33,917 nucleotides of DNA from a virus: the IMG/VR virus record IMGVR_UViG_3300043465_000731, positions 1-33,917 of that record; one strand, given 5' to 3'. Below are positions 7,120-12,683 of the stretch, one piece after another. Below the pieces are notes generated by a model. That model searched no databases and was not told the origin of the DNA. It was given only the letters and a program-made list of their open reading frames with translations. The translations under genes were made by a program, and so were the position numbers. Every line of letters begins with the position of its first letter. Within the stretch, counting starts at the first letter, position 1.

Positions 7120-7138
7120 TAAACCCCTTTAGGGTTTA
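7120..7138 (-). terminator. Weak hairpin at the end of the 83-aa gene
   Basis: A 7-bp stem TAAACCC/GGGTTTA with a 5-base loop overlaps the stop codon of the gene that ends at 7136. No T tract follows on the leftward strand, so it may only slow or protect the transcript end. Confidence 0.35.
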
Positions 7139-7387
7139 CTTGCTTGCCACACGGTCAAACGTGTAGAAAATCTCATTCATGACCGTACCCGACTTCACAT
7201 CAAACAACACAACACCCTCAGAATTGGTGCGAACTTGCTTCTCACGCTTGTCAGCGGTCATAACCGTAACAATCGTACCAACCTTGATTGGGGTACTTGC
7301 AGGAAACGCAACAGCCCAATCCTTGTCAATCTTCGCAAAGCGACCTACGATTGTTGGTGTTGCTGTCTTTGTTGATTTCTTAGCCAT
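7136..7387 (-). CDS. Hypothetical small basic beta-rich protein (83 aa)
   Basis: After a basic start (MAKKSTKTATPT), the sequence alternates hydrophobic residues in short strands (TIVGRFAKIDKDWAVAF, then IKVGTIVTVMTADKREKQVR, then GVVLFDVKSG). This suggests an SH3-like or OB-like small barrel, a fold common in small phage nucleic-acid-binding proteins. It stands alone between two non-coding structured stretches, so it probably has its own promoter. No specific family is recognised. Confidence 0.6.
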   Translation of the reverse strand: MAKKSTKTATPTIVGRFAKIDKDWAVAFPASTPIKVGTIVTVMTADKREKQVRTNSEGVVLFDVKSGTVMNEIFYTFDRVASK

Positions 7388-7475
7388 TAAAGTGTCCTTC
7401 CACTCTAGGGAACGGCTGTACGTTCACGTACATCTAATATCGTAGCACCATGCCACAACCACCATTCAATATTCT

Positions 7476-7503
7476 ACTTCAACACATACGTCCGAGGACA
7501 TAC
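7476..7503 (-). repeat. Hairpin repeat copy 2
   Basis: The unit ACTTCAACACATACGTCC is followed by GAGGACATAC, which folds back on ATACGTCC; one C-A mismatch on the plus strand is a G-U in the leftward RNA. It lies about 90 bases upstream of the 83-residue gene. Confidence 0.6.
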
Positions 7504-7516
7504 ATGCTACCGTATT

Positions 7517-7584
7517 GCGGATAGTGAGGAATTGAACCTCAACAAGCGCACCAGCGCTACCCTGCCCACAAGGAGAAACGGGCA
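7517..7584 (-). other. tRNA-like relic (T-arm plus 3' acceptor half)
   Basis: Leftward, bases 7541-7525 form a perfect T-arm (5-bp stem TGAGG/CCTCA with loop TTCAATT, the TTCRANY pattern), followed by CTATCCGC, a plausible 3' acceptor strand. Upstream are two further stems (7545-7558 with a 4-base loop, and 7563-7567 with 7580-7584). No matching 5' acceptor (GCGGATAG) and no 7-base anticodon loop exist, so this cannot be a working tRNA. A captured tRNA 3' end, as in an attP core, would look like this, but no integrase is present in the window. Confidence 0.35.
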
Positions 7585-7588
7585 AAAC

Positions 7589-7723
7589 TTAAACGGTGTA
7601 ACCGTTCATCAACTCAATCAACTCGTCCACTTCCGCTTCACGGCGAATATTCGCCTCGGCACACAACTGCAAAGCAAACTCTAACTCCGTTAAAGGCTTC
7701 GGTGCTTGCAACAATTCCAACAT
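7589..7723 (-). CDS. Hypothetical small acidic helical protein (44 aa)
   Basis: The frame starts at ATG 7723 (an in-frame GTG lies two codons upstream) and encodes a Leu/Glu-rich helix (MLELLQAPKPLTELEFALQL, then CAEANIRREAEVDELIEL). The composition is that of a small helical protein, and the third-base pattern resembles the neighbouring coding genes. The ribosome site is poor (GAGAG about 10 bases upstream). No family is recognised. Confidence 0.45.
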   Translation of the reverse strand: MLELLQAPKPLTELEFALQLCAEANIRREAEVDELIELMNGYTV

Positions 7724-7790
7724 ATTCACTCACTCTCTCATGCCGTAGCATGACTAGGTAATCGTTACCGAATAGCAACGACAAACAAAA

Positions 7791-7824
7791 ACTTCAACAC
7801 ATACGTCCATGTCCGTATGTGAAG
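7791..7824 (-). repeat. Hairpin repeat copy 3 (most complete)
   Basis: After the unit ACTTCAACAC, CACATACG (7798-7805) pairs perfectly with CGTATGTG (7814-7821) around the loop TCCATGTC, and the flanking CTT/AAG can extend the stem past a 3-base bulge. Leftward it is followed by TTTTTGTTTG, so this copy resembles a weak intrinsic terminator. Confidence 0.65.
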
Positions 7825-7856
7825 CATGTCATCAGCAACGACAACACAACAACAAT

Positions 7857-7884
7857 ACTTCAACACATGCGTCCAAGCACATGC
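7857..7884 (-). repeat. Hairpin repeat copy 4
   Basis: The unit ACTTCAACACATGCGTCC is followed by AAGCACATGC, which folds back on ACATGCG with C-A positions that become G-U in leftward RNA. Its start lies 66 bases from the start of copy 3. Confidence 0.55.
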
Positions 7885-7935
7885 ACTCAAGCACATCATC
7901 ATCATGTCATCGTTGCCAACAACACTACCCTAATT

Positions 7936-7952
7936 ACTTCAACACATGTCAC
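7936..7952 (-). repeat. Hairpin repeat copy 5 (degenerate)
   Basis: The conserved half ACTTCAACACATGTCAC is present but the fold-back arm is lost; the following bases are a run of CCGCCC-type sequence. It starts 79 bases after the start of copy 4. Confidence 0.5.
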
Positions 7953-8110
7953 CGCCCGACCACCCGCCCGCATACGAGGCAACAAACAAATACCCTACTT
8001 CCTTCACGTCCGCTTGCCCGCCCACACACATGTGCGACCCCAAAAATTGTGGGCAGATTATAAACATTATGGCTCTTTATGTGGGTGCGAGTGCTAGCGT
8101 GTAAGACTTC

Positions 8111-8173
8111 TCACACGTCCGCACACGTTAAGGGGGGGGCATGGGGGGGGCGGCAGCCCTCGTGGACGTGTGA
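8111..8173. repeat. 10-bp inverted repeat flanking two G8 tracts
   Basis: TCACACGTCC at 8111-8120 and its exact complement at 8164-8173 flank 43 bases that contain G8, CAT, then G8 (8132-8150) and a GGCAGCCC hairpin. The arm shares ACACGTCC with the ACTTCAACAC repeat family. The G tracts could fold into a G-quadruplex or may be length-variable. Confidence 0.6.
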
Positions 8174-8202
8174 CTCTAATAGTCTAGGGCGAGATAGAGG
8201 TA

Positions 8203-8217
8203 GCGGATACCATCCGC
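8203..8217 (+). terminator. Small hairpin followed by T4
   Basis: GCGGAT-ACC-ATCCGC forms a 6-bp stem with a 3-base loop. On the plus strand it is followed by CCGTTTTGTC, a short T tract. It is a weak terminator at best and would act on rightward transcription, although no rightward gene ends here. Confidence 0.25.
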
Positions 8218-8281
8218 CCGTTTTGTCTATGCTGGATGGGGGTGGGGCTTGTTTTAAACGGAGTCCCTAGTTTTGTATGGT

Positions 8282-8596
8282 TTAACAGTTCCATTTACGC
8301 AATGATAGCGCTTTGCGTGTTGGTCGTCCTTTGGAGTCTTTCATTGGTCCTGGCATGCCGCTCATGCGGGCGCAGAATGATTTGCGGCGTTTCGCCGCTT
8401 TTGAGTTTGGTTTTAGTTTGCTGGGTGGGGTGGTTACTGCCATTGACAGTTTTGACCCTGGGTTTTGTCGTCTATAGGATGCTATTCCTGCGGCGTTTAG
8501 TCCACCTTCAGGGTTTTTTCCTGCTTTGCGTGTCCATGCTGCCGTCTTGTAGGCTTTCGTGGCGGCTTGTTGTGCGGTCATTTTTTGTTTAGCCAT
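8282..8596 (-). CDS. DUF6321-like lysine-rich phage protein
   Basis: The 104-residue protein carries the hallmarks of a short basic family seen in aquatic phages: GKNPEGGLNAAGIASYRR in the middle and KSFCARMSGMPGPM followed by GRPTRKALSLRKWNC at the end. It is strongly basic, and the FCARMSGM and LRKWNC blocks suggest a conserved compact domain. It often sits beside structural genes in related phages, but its role (virion DNA packing or another) is not established. It is coupled to the next upstream gene by TAATG. Odd feature: it is transcribed away from the structural genes. Confidence 0.72.
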   Translation of the reverse strand: MAKQKMTAQQAATKAYKTAAWTRKAGKNPEGGLNAAGIASYRRQNPGSKLSMAVTTPPSKLKPNSKAAKRRKSFCARMSGMPGPMKDSKGRPTRKALSLRKWNC

Positions 8597-8997
8597 TATT
8601 TACCTCTTGCTTTTTTCCCTGCTGCTTTTGCTTTCGGGGTGTTGGGTACGAATTGTTTGCCTGCTTTGGTTCCTGCACGTTTTTTGCGGCTGGTTGCAGC
8701 GTATTCTGCTTTACTTAAAGACTTTATGGCTGCTGAAGGTAGATAGCGTTCACCTGTGGCTTTTGGTCCTTGGGTGGATGGTTTACCTGATTTGGTTCGC
8801 CATTTTTCTTTACCCCATTTGGATAAAGATTTTTGTTTACTGGTTTTGTTTCCTGTGTATCCGCCGCCTGCGGCTTCATATTTTTGGGCTACTAGTTGTG
8901 CTTTACGTGCCGACCATTGCCCTGAACGTCCACCTTTGGTTCCTGCTTTTACTGACGCTACTATTTGGTCACGTAAACTAGGTTTAGTATATCCCAT
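8596..8997 (-). CDS. DUF5872-like basic phage protein
   Basis: The N-terminal half reads MGYTKPSLRDQIVASVKAG, then GRSGQWSARKAQLVAQKYEA, and the C-terminal half holds ERYLPSAAIKSLSKAEYAAT followed by KKRAGTKAGKQFVPNT, the pattern of DUF5872-type proteins. The tail (KAKAAGKKARGK) is highly basic, consistent with nucleic-acid binding. It overlaps the upstream gene by 14 bases and the downstream one by 1. No activity is established for the family; a virion or DNA-binding role is inference. Confidence 0.72.
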   Translation of the reverse strand: MGYTKPSLRDQIVASVKAGTKGGRSGQWSARKAQLVAQKYEAAGGGYTGNKTSKQKSLSKWGKEKWRTKSGKPSTQGPKATGERYLPSAAIKSLSKAEYAATSRKKRAGTKAGKQFVPNTPKAKAAGKKARGK

Positions 8998-9205
8998 TAC
9001 GTTTCTTTGATTTTGGATGCGATTTGCCAGCCATCATACTGCCGTTAGGCATTTTGTGCATGGGTTTTGATTTAGATTTTTTAACATCAATTTTTGCTGT
9101 TGGTGACATTTTCATTGCAGCCTTATCACGTTCGTACTGACGTTTACCTTCAGGTGTGTACGCATAGTGTTTAACTTTTCCGTCTATTCGCTGTAGTTTT
9201 GGCAT
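8984..9205 (-). CDS. Small basic protein (73 aa), first gene of the leftward trio
   Basis: AGAGGAAG lies 4 bases upstream of ATG 9205, a good ribosome site. The 73-residue product is lysine-rich with a PNGSMMAGKSHP segment near the C-terminus, a pattern I associate with short phage proteins next to DUF6321-like genes. There is no catalytic motif. It heads the leftward operon that faces the terminase operon across the control region at 9206-9471. Confidence 0.68.
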   Translation of the reverse strand: MPKLQRIDGKVKHYAYTPEGKRQYERDKAAMKMSPTAKIDVKKSKSKPMHKMPNGSMMAGKSHPKSKKRNGIY

Positions 9206-9248
9206 ACACTTCCTCTGTCTTTGCTGTAAATAGTATTGTCCTTAAATC

Positions 9249-9266
9249 GCCACCCTAAGGGGTGGC
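9249..9266. terminator. 7-bp hairpin in the divergent region
   Basis: GCCACCC-TAAG-GGGTGGC is a perfect 7-bp stem with a 4-base loop. No T tract follows on either strand, so it is more likely an mRNA leader hairpin of the leftward trio than a terminator. Confidence 0.3.
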
Positions 9267-9329
9267 TATCTAACAGTCAGGCACTGACCCCCCTCAGTCC
9301 CCCCTACTAAAAAGAGTGCTGTTCCCTAA

Positions 9330-9344
9330 TGAGAATCATTCTCA
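9330..9344. promoter_or_regulatory. Fur/Zur-type 7-1-7 operator
   Basis: TGAGAATCATTCTCA is a perfect 7-1-7 palindrome that matches the Fur-family consensus TGATAATNATTATCA at 13 of 15 positions (symmetric G/C changes). It lies midway between the two divergent operons. A host or phage metal-sensing regulator could bind it. The match is clear; function is inferred. Confidence 0.5.
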
Positions 9345-9388
9345 ATATCTTGTTACAGCCGAGACAGCAAAAGGGTTTCATCTAAAAA

Positions 9389-9432
9389 GTTACATTAATG
9401 TTACAGAAATGTTACACAAATGTCACAAAGAT
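9389..9432 (+). repeat. Four-copy 11-bp iteron array (GTTACAnnAAT)
   Basis: GTTACATTAAT, GTTACAGAAAT, GTTACACAAAT and GTCACAAAGAT follow each other without gaps, starting at 9389, 9400, 9411 and 9422. An 11-bp period puts each copy on the same helix face, as in arrays bound by a cooperative regulator or initiator. It ends about 40 bases before the terminase small subunit gene. Confidence 0.7.
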
Positions 9433-9453
9433 TTAACATTCCCATAACAATTA

Positions 9454-9473
9454 GGAACAGGTAACTCTATTGT
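9454..9473 (+). promoter_or_regulatory. GGAAC-N9-TATTGT element (copy A)
   Basis: GGAAC at 9454-9458 is followed after 9 bases by TATTGT (9468-9473), directly at the start of the terminase small subunit gene. It is one of six similar elements upstream of rightward genes. Confidence 0.4.
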
Positions 9474-9918
9474 GATGACGGAATTATTGGATGCCCGACA
9501 ACAAAAATTTTTAGACTGGCTATGTACACCTAGTGTCGCTCGTGTCCCTTCTTCTCAAGAAAAGTATGCTCACGTTGAAAACATTGATGAGTCTACGTTG
9601 CGTAGGTGGAAGAAGAAACCTACGTTTAAGGCTGCTTGGGAAAGGCGTGTTGCGGAGTCTCAGGGGAGTCCTGAGCGGACTCAACAGTTGTTGGATAATT
9701 TGTTTCAACGTGCTTTGGATGGTGATAACAATAGTGCTAAGTTGTATCTTCAGGCTACTGGGCGGCTTGCGCCTGTTCAGTTGCAGGTTGAACATTCTGG
9801 TAAGGTTTCTGAGTTGTCGGATGCACAGTTGTCTGAGTTGATTGTGGCTTCTGCTGCCAGTGAGCAACAGTCCCGTTTAGATTCAACAAAGACAGTGGGG
9901 GTTTATGAGTCAAACTAA
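9472..9918 (+). CDS. terS: Terminase small subunit (TerS), phBC6A51-type HTH
   Basis: The N-terminal part holds a helix-turn-helix of the TerS type: SSQEKYAHVENIDESTLRRW followed by KKKPTFKAAWERRV, where a recognition helix ends in L-x-x-W-K-x-x-P-x-F. The remainder is helical and acidic, as expected for the oligomerisation part. TerS recognises the packaging site and loads the large subunit. The start is GTG 9472 or the adjacent ATG 9475; neither has a strong ribosome site. It is unusual that TerL lies 5.7 kb downstream, after tail and lysis genes. Confidence 0.75.
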   Translation: MMTELLDARQQKFLDWLCTPSVARVPSSQEKYAHVENIDESTLRRWKKKPTFKAAWERRVAESQGSPERTQQLLDNLFQRALDGDNNSAKLYLQATGRLAPVQLQVEHSGKVSELSDAQLSELIVASAASEQQSRLDSTKTVGVYESN

Positions 9919-10195
9919 TGATGCAATGTATGTTGCGCTAAAAGCGCAGTACCCAACACTGTCTACGTTAGGTGACATGATGTACGCTTTTGCCCAAGAC
10001 AACGGCTATAACTTCCGTGACACACTTGGGTACGAGTTTTATGCTGCTACTGGGGCTGTTGGTACGACTCGTGGCGATTTGGCTAACTCGTACTGGAATG
10101 ACCCTGACTTTGCTGTTTTTAACCTTGAAACAGAAAATGGAACAGATTTACTATTAGAAGACGGTAGTTTTATTTTGATGGAGACTAACAACTAA
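9905..10195 (+). CDS. Hypothetical virion protein with LLLEDGSFILME motif
   Basis: The 96-residue product ends with a beta-hairpin motif, NGTDLLLEDGSFILMET, widespread in phage tail-fibre and capsid-spike proteins. The first half is helical and aromatic. It overlaps TerS by 14 bases and the next gene by 1. A virion surface or fibre component is likely; the exact role is unknown. Confidence 0.6.
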   Translation: MSQTNDAMYVALKAQYPTLSTLGDMMYAFAQDNGYNFRDTLGYEFYAATGAVGTTRGDLANSYWNDPDFAVFNLETENGTDLLLEDGSFILMETNN

Positions 10196-10428
10196 TGGCA
10201 GACCTAAAGATTTCTCAATTAACATCATTGTTGGGTTCGGCTGCCGCCGACACCGATGTTGTCCCTGTTGTTGATATTTCGGCTACTACGACAAAGAAAA
10301 TATCTTTGTCGGAGTTGGTAGAATACATTGTCGCTAGTGGGGTGTTTTCTGGTGCTGTAAGCAGTTTGTCACCTACCCCCGATTTTAGCGATGTAGATAA
10401 TATCCTAGCAAACGCAGTATTCCTTTAG
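10195..10428 (+). CDS. Tail-fibre N-terminal-like small protein (77 aa)
   Basis: The sequence LKISQLTSLLGSAAADTDVV followed by PVVDISATTTKKISLSEL is the pattern found at the start of many phage tail-fibre and appendage proteins (KISxL...DxxPVVD...TKKISLSEL). Here it stands alone in 77 residues, so it may be a detached fibre base or adaptor. It is coupled by TAATG to the previous gene. Confidence 0.62.
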   Translation: MADLKISQLTSLLGSAAADTDVVPVVDISATTTKKISLSELVEYIVASGVFSGAVSSLSPTPDFSDVDNILANAVFL

Positions 10429-10451
10429 GGAACGATTTAACCACTTATTAG
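10429..10451 (+). promoter_or_regulatory. GGAAC-N12-TATTAG element (copy B)
   Basis: GGAAC at 10429-10433 and TATTAG at 10446-10451 lie just after one stop codon. The TATTAG runs into the AGGAGA ribosome site for the gene at 10461. Confidence 0.4.
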
Positions 10452-10460
10452 GAGATAACA

Positions 10461-10823
10461 ATGGCAACTTTTACTAAAAAGATTCTTTCAGGTAGCACAG
10501 ATGGCAAAGCGATTAAGGTTGCTGCGACTGCTACGGCTGGTACGACGATTCATACTGGTTCGGCTACGGCTACAACTCTTGATGAGGTTTGGTTGTATGC
10601 GGTAAACAGTTCTGCTTCGGCTGTTAAATTGACGATTGAGTGGGGTGAGGCTGCTGCACCTGATGGCAATATTGAACTGAGTGTTGCTGCTGAGTCGGGT
10701 CTTGTTTTGGTTGTTCCAGGGTTGCCCATTAAGGGTAATGCGACTCCGCTTGTTGTTAAGGCTTTTGCTGCTACGGCGAATGTTGTGATGTTGCACGGGT
10801 ATGTAAACCAGATTACGGTTTAG
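10461..10823 (+). CDS. Beta-rich virion (decoration or fibre-like) protein
   Basis: AGGAGATAAC precedes ATG 10461. The 120-residue product has alternating beta strands: TKKILSGSTDGKAIKVAATA, then TLDEVWLYAVNSSASAVKLT, IEWGEAA, SGLVLVVPGLPI and VVMLHGYVNQITV. This pattern resembles small head or tail surface proteins of aquatic podoviruses. There is no enzyme motif. A decoration or fibre-base role is a context inference. Confidence 0.62.
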   Translation: MATFTKKILSGSTDGKAIKVAATATAGTTIHTGSATATTLDEVWLYAVNSSASAVKLTIEWGEAAAPDGNIELSVAAESGLVLVVPGLPIKGNATPLVVKAFAATANVVMLHGYVNQITV

Positions 10824-10832
10824 GGTTTAGCG

Positions 10833-11732
10833 ATGTCTAGATTTGGTCAGCGCACACGGGTTTCTACTTATACTTCAAATTGGGTTTCAGAAATAGTTCC
10901 GTTCGTTATTTCTGGTGGTCAAGAAACCATTACCGTTGGTGGCTACAAATATGTGGTGTTTACCTCGTCAGGTAATTTGACTGTTGAAGGTAGTGGAAAT
11001 GTTGATGTTTTAAGCATTGGTGGTGGTGGTTCTGGTGGAGAATTTACGGGCGGCGGTGGTGGTGGTGGTGAAATAGATTTATGGGTTGCGGCAAGTATTA
11101 GTTCAACTGTAGTTGTAACTATTGGTGCGGGCGCAACAGGACAATCTAGTAATGGCGGAACAACTACTTTTGGTGCGTTCACTTCGTCACTTGGTGGCGG
11201 TGGTGGCGGTTCAAGCAATGCAGGTGACGCTGGTGGTTCTGGCGGTGGTGGTGGCGGTTATTCTGGGTATAGTGGTGGTGGCGCTAGTGGTAGCAACACT
11301 TTTGCTGGTGGTGCTGGGGCTGGCGGAATAGTTGGCGGTGGCTGGTGTGGTGGCGGCGGCGGTGGTGGCGGTGCAACGGCTGTAGGCACTAATGGAAGTT
11401 TTGGTGGAAATTTTGGTACAGCAGGCGCTGGCGGTCAAGGCTATCAAATATCAACGGCTGATGCTAATTTAACTGCTGGCAATTTCCCAACAACTTTGAC
11501 AGGCAAAACATATTTTTCGTCGGGTGGTGGCGGCGGCGGTGGTGCTGAAGGTGGTCGTGGTGGCAATGGTTCAGGTGCAGCAGGTGGAACCAATGCAGGC
11601 AATGGTGGCGGTCAATCATCAGGTACTACAACTAACGCATCTAGTTATGGGTGCGGCGGTGGTGCAGGTTGGGACTCTAGTACTTTTGGAACTGGTTTTG
11701 CTGGAGTTGTAATAGTTAGACAGGCGGTTTAA
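10833..11732 (+). CDS. Glycine-rich tail adhesin
   Basis: A short N-terminal beta domain (GGYKYVVFTSSGNLTVEG, residues about 37-55) leads into a long Gly-rich body (about 65-280) with runs such as GGGGSGG, GGGGGGGEID and SGGGGGGGG. This matches the Gly-rich domain family of phage tail-tip adhesins, in which polyglycine helices make loops that bind host receptors. It follows the fibre genes and lies next to a tail-fibre assembly-type protein, which fits receptor binding. Alternate frames through this low-complexity stretch are shadows. Confidence 0.78.
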   Translation: MSRFGQRTRVSTYTSNWVSEIVPFVISGGQETITVGGYKYVVFTSSGNLTVEGSGNVDVLSIGGGGSGGEFTGGGGGGGEIDLWVAASISSTVVVTIGAGATGQSSNGGTTTFGAFTSSLGGGGGGSSNAGDAGGSGGGGGGYSGYSGGGASGSNTFAGGAGAGGIVGGGWCGGGGGGGGATAVGTNGSFGGNFGTAGAGGQGYQISTADANLTAGNFPTTLTGKTYFSSGGGGGGGAEGGRGGNGSGAAGGTNAGNGGGQSSGTTTNASSYGCGGGAGWDSSTFGTGFAGVVIVRQAV

Positions 11733-11735
11733 TTT

Positions 11736-12011
11736 ATGTCCGTATATGCAGAAATTGTAAACGGTGTTGTAGTAAATATTATTGAAGCCGATGCAAATTT
11801 TGTTGAATCACAAACTAATAAAAATTATATTTTGTGTACTCGTGCTGGTGTTGGTTGGACATTTAATGGCACAGATTTTATTAGACCACAGCCATATCCT
11901 TCATGGGTTTTAGATGAAAACAATAATTGGCAATCACCAATTCCAATGCCTATGGATGGCAAAAAATATGAATGGTTTGAACCAAACCAAGTGTGGATAG
12001 CACTTGTTTAA
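11736..12011 (+). CDS. Tail-fibre-associated small protein (YAEIVNGVV family)
   Basis: The protein has the recurrent phage motif YAEIVNGVVVNIIEAD at the start, followed by GVGWTFNGTDFIRPQPYPSW, NNWQSPIPMPMDGKKYEW and NQVWIALV. Such proteins are common directly after tail-fibre genes in aquatic phages and are thought to cap or help assemble the fibre. The 91-residue length is usual. It begins 4 bases after the Gly-rich adhesin ends, which supports a functional link. Biochemical activity is not known. Confidence 0.75.
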   Translation: MSVYAEIVNGVVVNIIEADANFVESQTNKNYILCTRAGVGWTFNGTDFIRPQPYPSWVLDENNNWQSPIPMPMDGKKYEWFEPNQVWIALV

Positions 12012-12029
12012 GATATAGTTAAAACACAA

Positions 12030-12683
12030 ATGGAAAATAATAACGCTTTGCAAATTGGTTATTTTTTCCCAACAGCAATAGGTATTTGTAACAATTTGTT
12101 GTCGTTTGATGAATTAGAAAAATTGCAACAAGTTTGCAAAAACCTAAAAGAGACAGTTTCAAATAGTGTAAATACTCATTGGTTGTCTGGCGCTCAAAGC
12201 CCGTTTAACACAATCAATACTTACAATATAATCAATGACGCAAATTTTAATAACTTAAATTTGTGTGTCAATAATAAAGTGACGGAATTTGCTCTGCATC
12301 ATTCAGATAGCGGAAATTATTTTTGTAAAAATGCTTGGTTGAATGTTTACGGTGAAAACGAATACCAAGAACCACATATTCATTGTGCGCCTTATGTTTA
12401 TAGTGCAGTGTTTTATGTAAACGCATCAGACGAAGCAGGTTTATTTGTTGTTCAGTCACCTTTCAATCACACCCAAATTGAAGAAAACCATATTAGCCCA
12501 AATATGTTAAATGAAACAAAACGATGGTGGAAACCCCAGTCCAATATGTTGATAATCTTCAAATCAACATTAAATCATTACACAACCCCGAATCATGGCA
12601 GTCGCACAAGTATTGCTTTCAATTACAAATGTTATTTTGGTGATGATGGCACGATTCAAGAACCGCAACCAGACATTAACTAG
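12030..12683 (+). CDS. 2-oxoglutarate/Fe(II) oxygenase-like protein (TIGR02466-like)
   Basis: The product has the double-stranded beta-helix markers of the TIGR02466-type oxygenases: EPHIHCAPYVYSAVFYV at about 114-130 with His116 and His118, SNMLIIFKSTLNHYTTP at 171-187 with His183, and GSRTSIAFNY at 190-199 with Arg192 for oxoglutarate binding. Metal ligation by the first His, His183 and a carboxylate is likely, although the classical HxD is replaced by HIH. Phage members probably hydroxylate proteins, nucleic acids or surface glycans; its place after adhesin genes hints at fibre modification. Its 3' end overlaps the next gene by about 40 bases. Confidence 0.75.
   Translation: MENNNALQIGYFFPTAIGICNNLLSFDELEKLQQVCKNLKETVSNSVNTHWLSGAQSPFNTINTYNIINDANFNNLNLCVNNKVTEFALHHSDSGNYFCKNAWLNVYGENEYQEPHIHCAPYVYSAVFYVNASDEAGLFVVQSPFNHTQIEENHISPNMLNETKRWWKPQSNMLIIFKSTLNHYTTPNHGSRTSIAFNYKCYFGDDGTIQEPQPDIN

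Larger units (their letters stand above)
7724..8281. other. Repeat-rich stretch without a convincing gene
   Basis: This 558-base stretch holds three copies of the ACTTCAACAC repeat, a CA/AC-rich low-complexity part (about 7830-7930), two G8 tracts, a 10-bp inverted repeat and a small GCGGAT hairpin. The open frames here are short, overlapping and rich in His, Thr and Arg from CA repeats, without ribosome sites. A TATAAT-like box occurs leftward near 8057. It could be a replication origin or regulatory region, but no definite origin motif is seen. Confidence 0.5.

Noticed and set aside
7517-7584. Functional tRNA gene
   Set aside because: T-arm is perfect, but the 5' acceptor and the 7-base anticodon loop are missing.
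8040-8080. Leftward promoter with TATAAT near 8057
   Set aside because: The hexamer is present but no -35 element was found at the usual distance, so it is not listed as a promoter.
7809-8097. Two overlapping rightward frames rich in His, Thr and Ser
   Set aside because: They are translations of CA-rich repeats, have no ribosome site and overlap each other; composition is low-complexity.
8079-9010. Rightward hydrophobic frames opposite the leftward trio
   Set aside because: They are antisense shadows of the well-supported lysine-rich genes (antisense of Lys/Ala codons gives Leu/Phe/Cys-rich runs).
9389-9432. CRISPR array
   Set aside because: The repeat period is 11 bases with no spacers; it is an operator-like iteron array. 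No cas genes occur; the Cas4-like nuclease is a general phage nuclease.
10943-11712. Pro-rich and Val-rich frames inside the Gly-rich adhesin
   Set aside because: They are shadow frames of GGT/GGC repeats; the Gly-rich frame has the recognised N-terminal motif and correct context.
12595-12642. Earlier ATG for the PA14 protein
   Set aside because: The extra 16 residues lie inside the oxygenase gene and spoil the signal peptide; ATG 12643/12646 gives a proper one.
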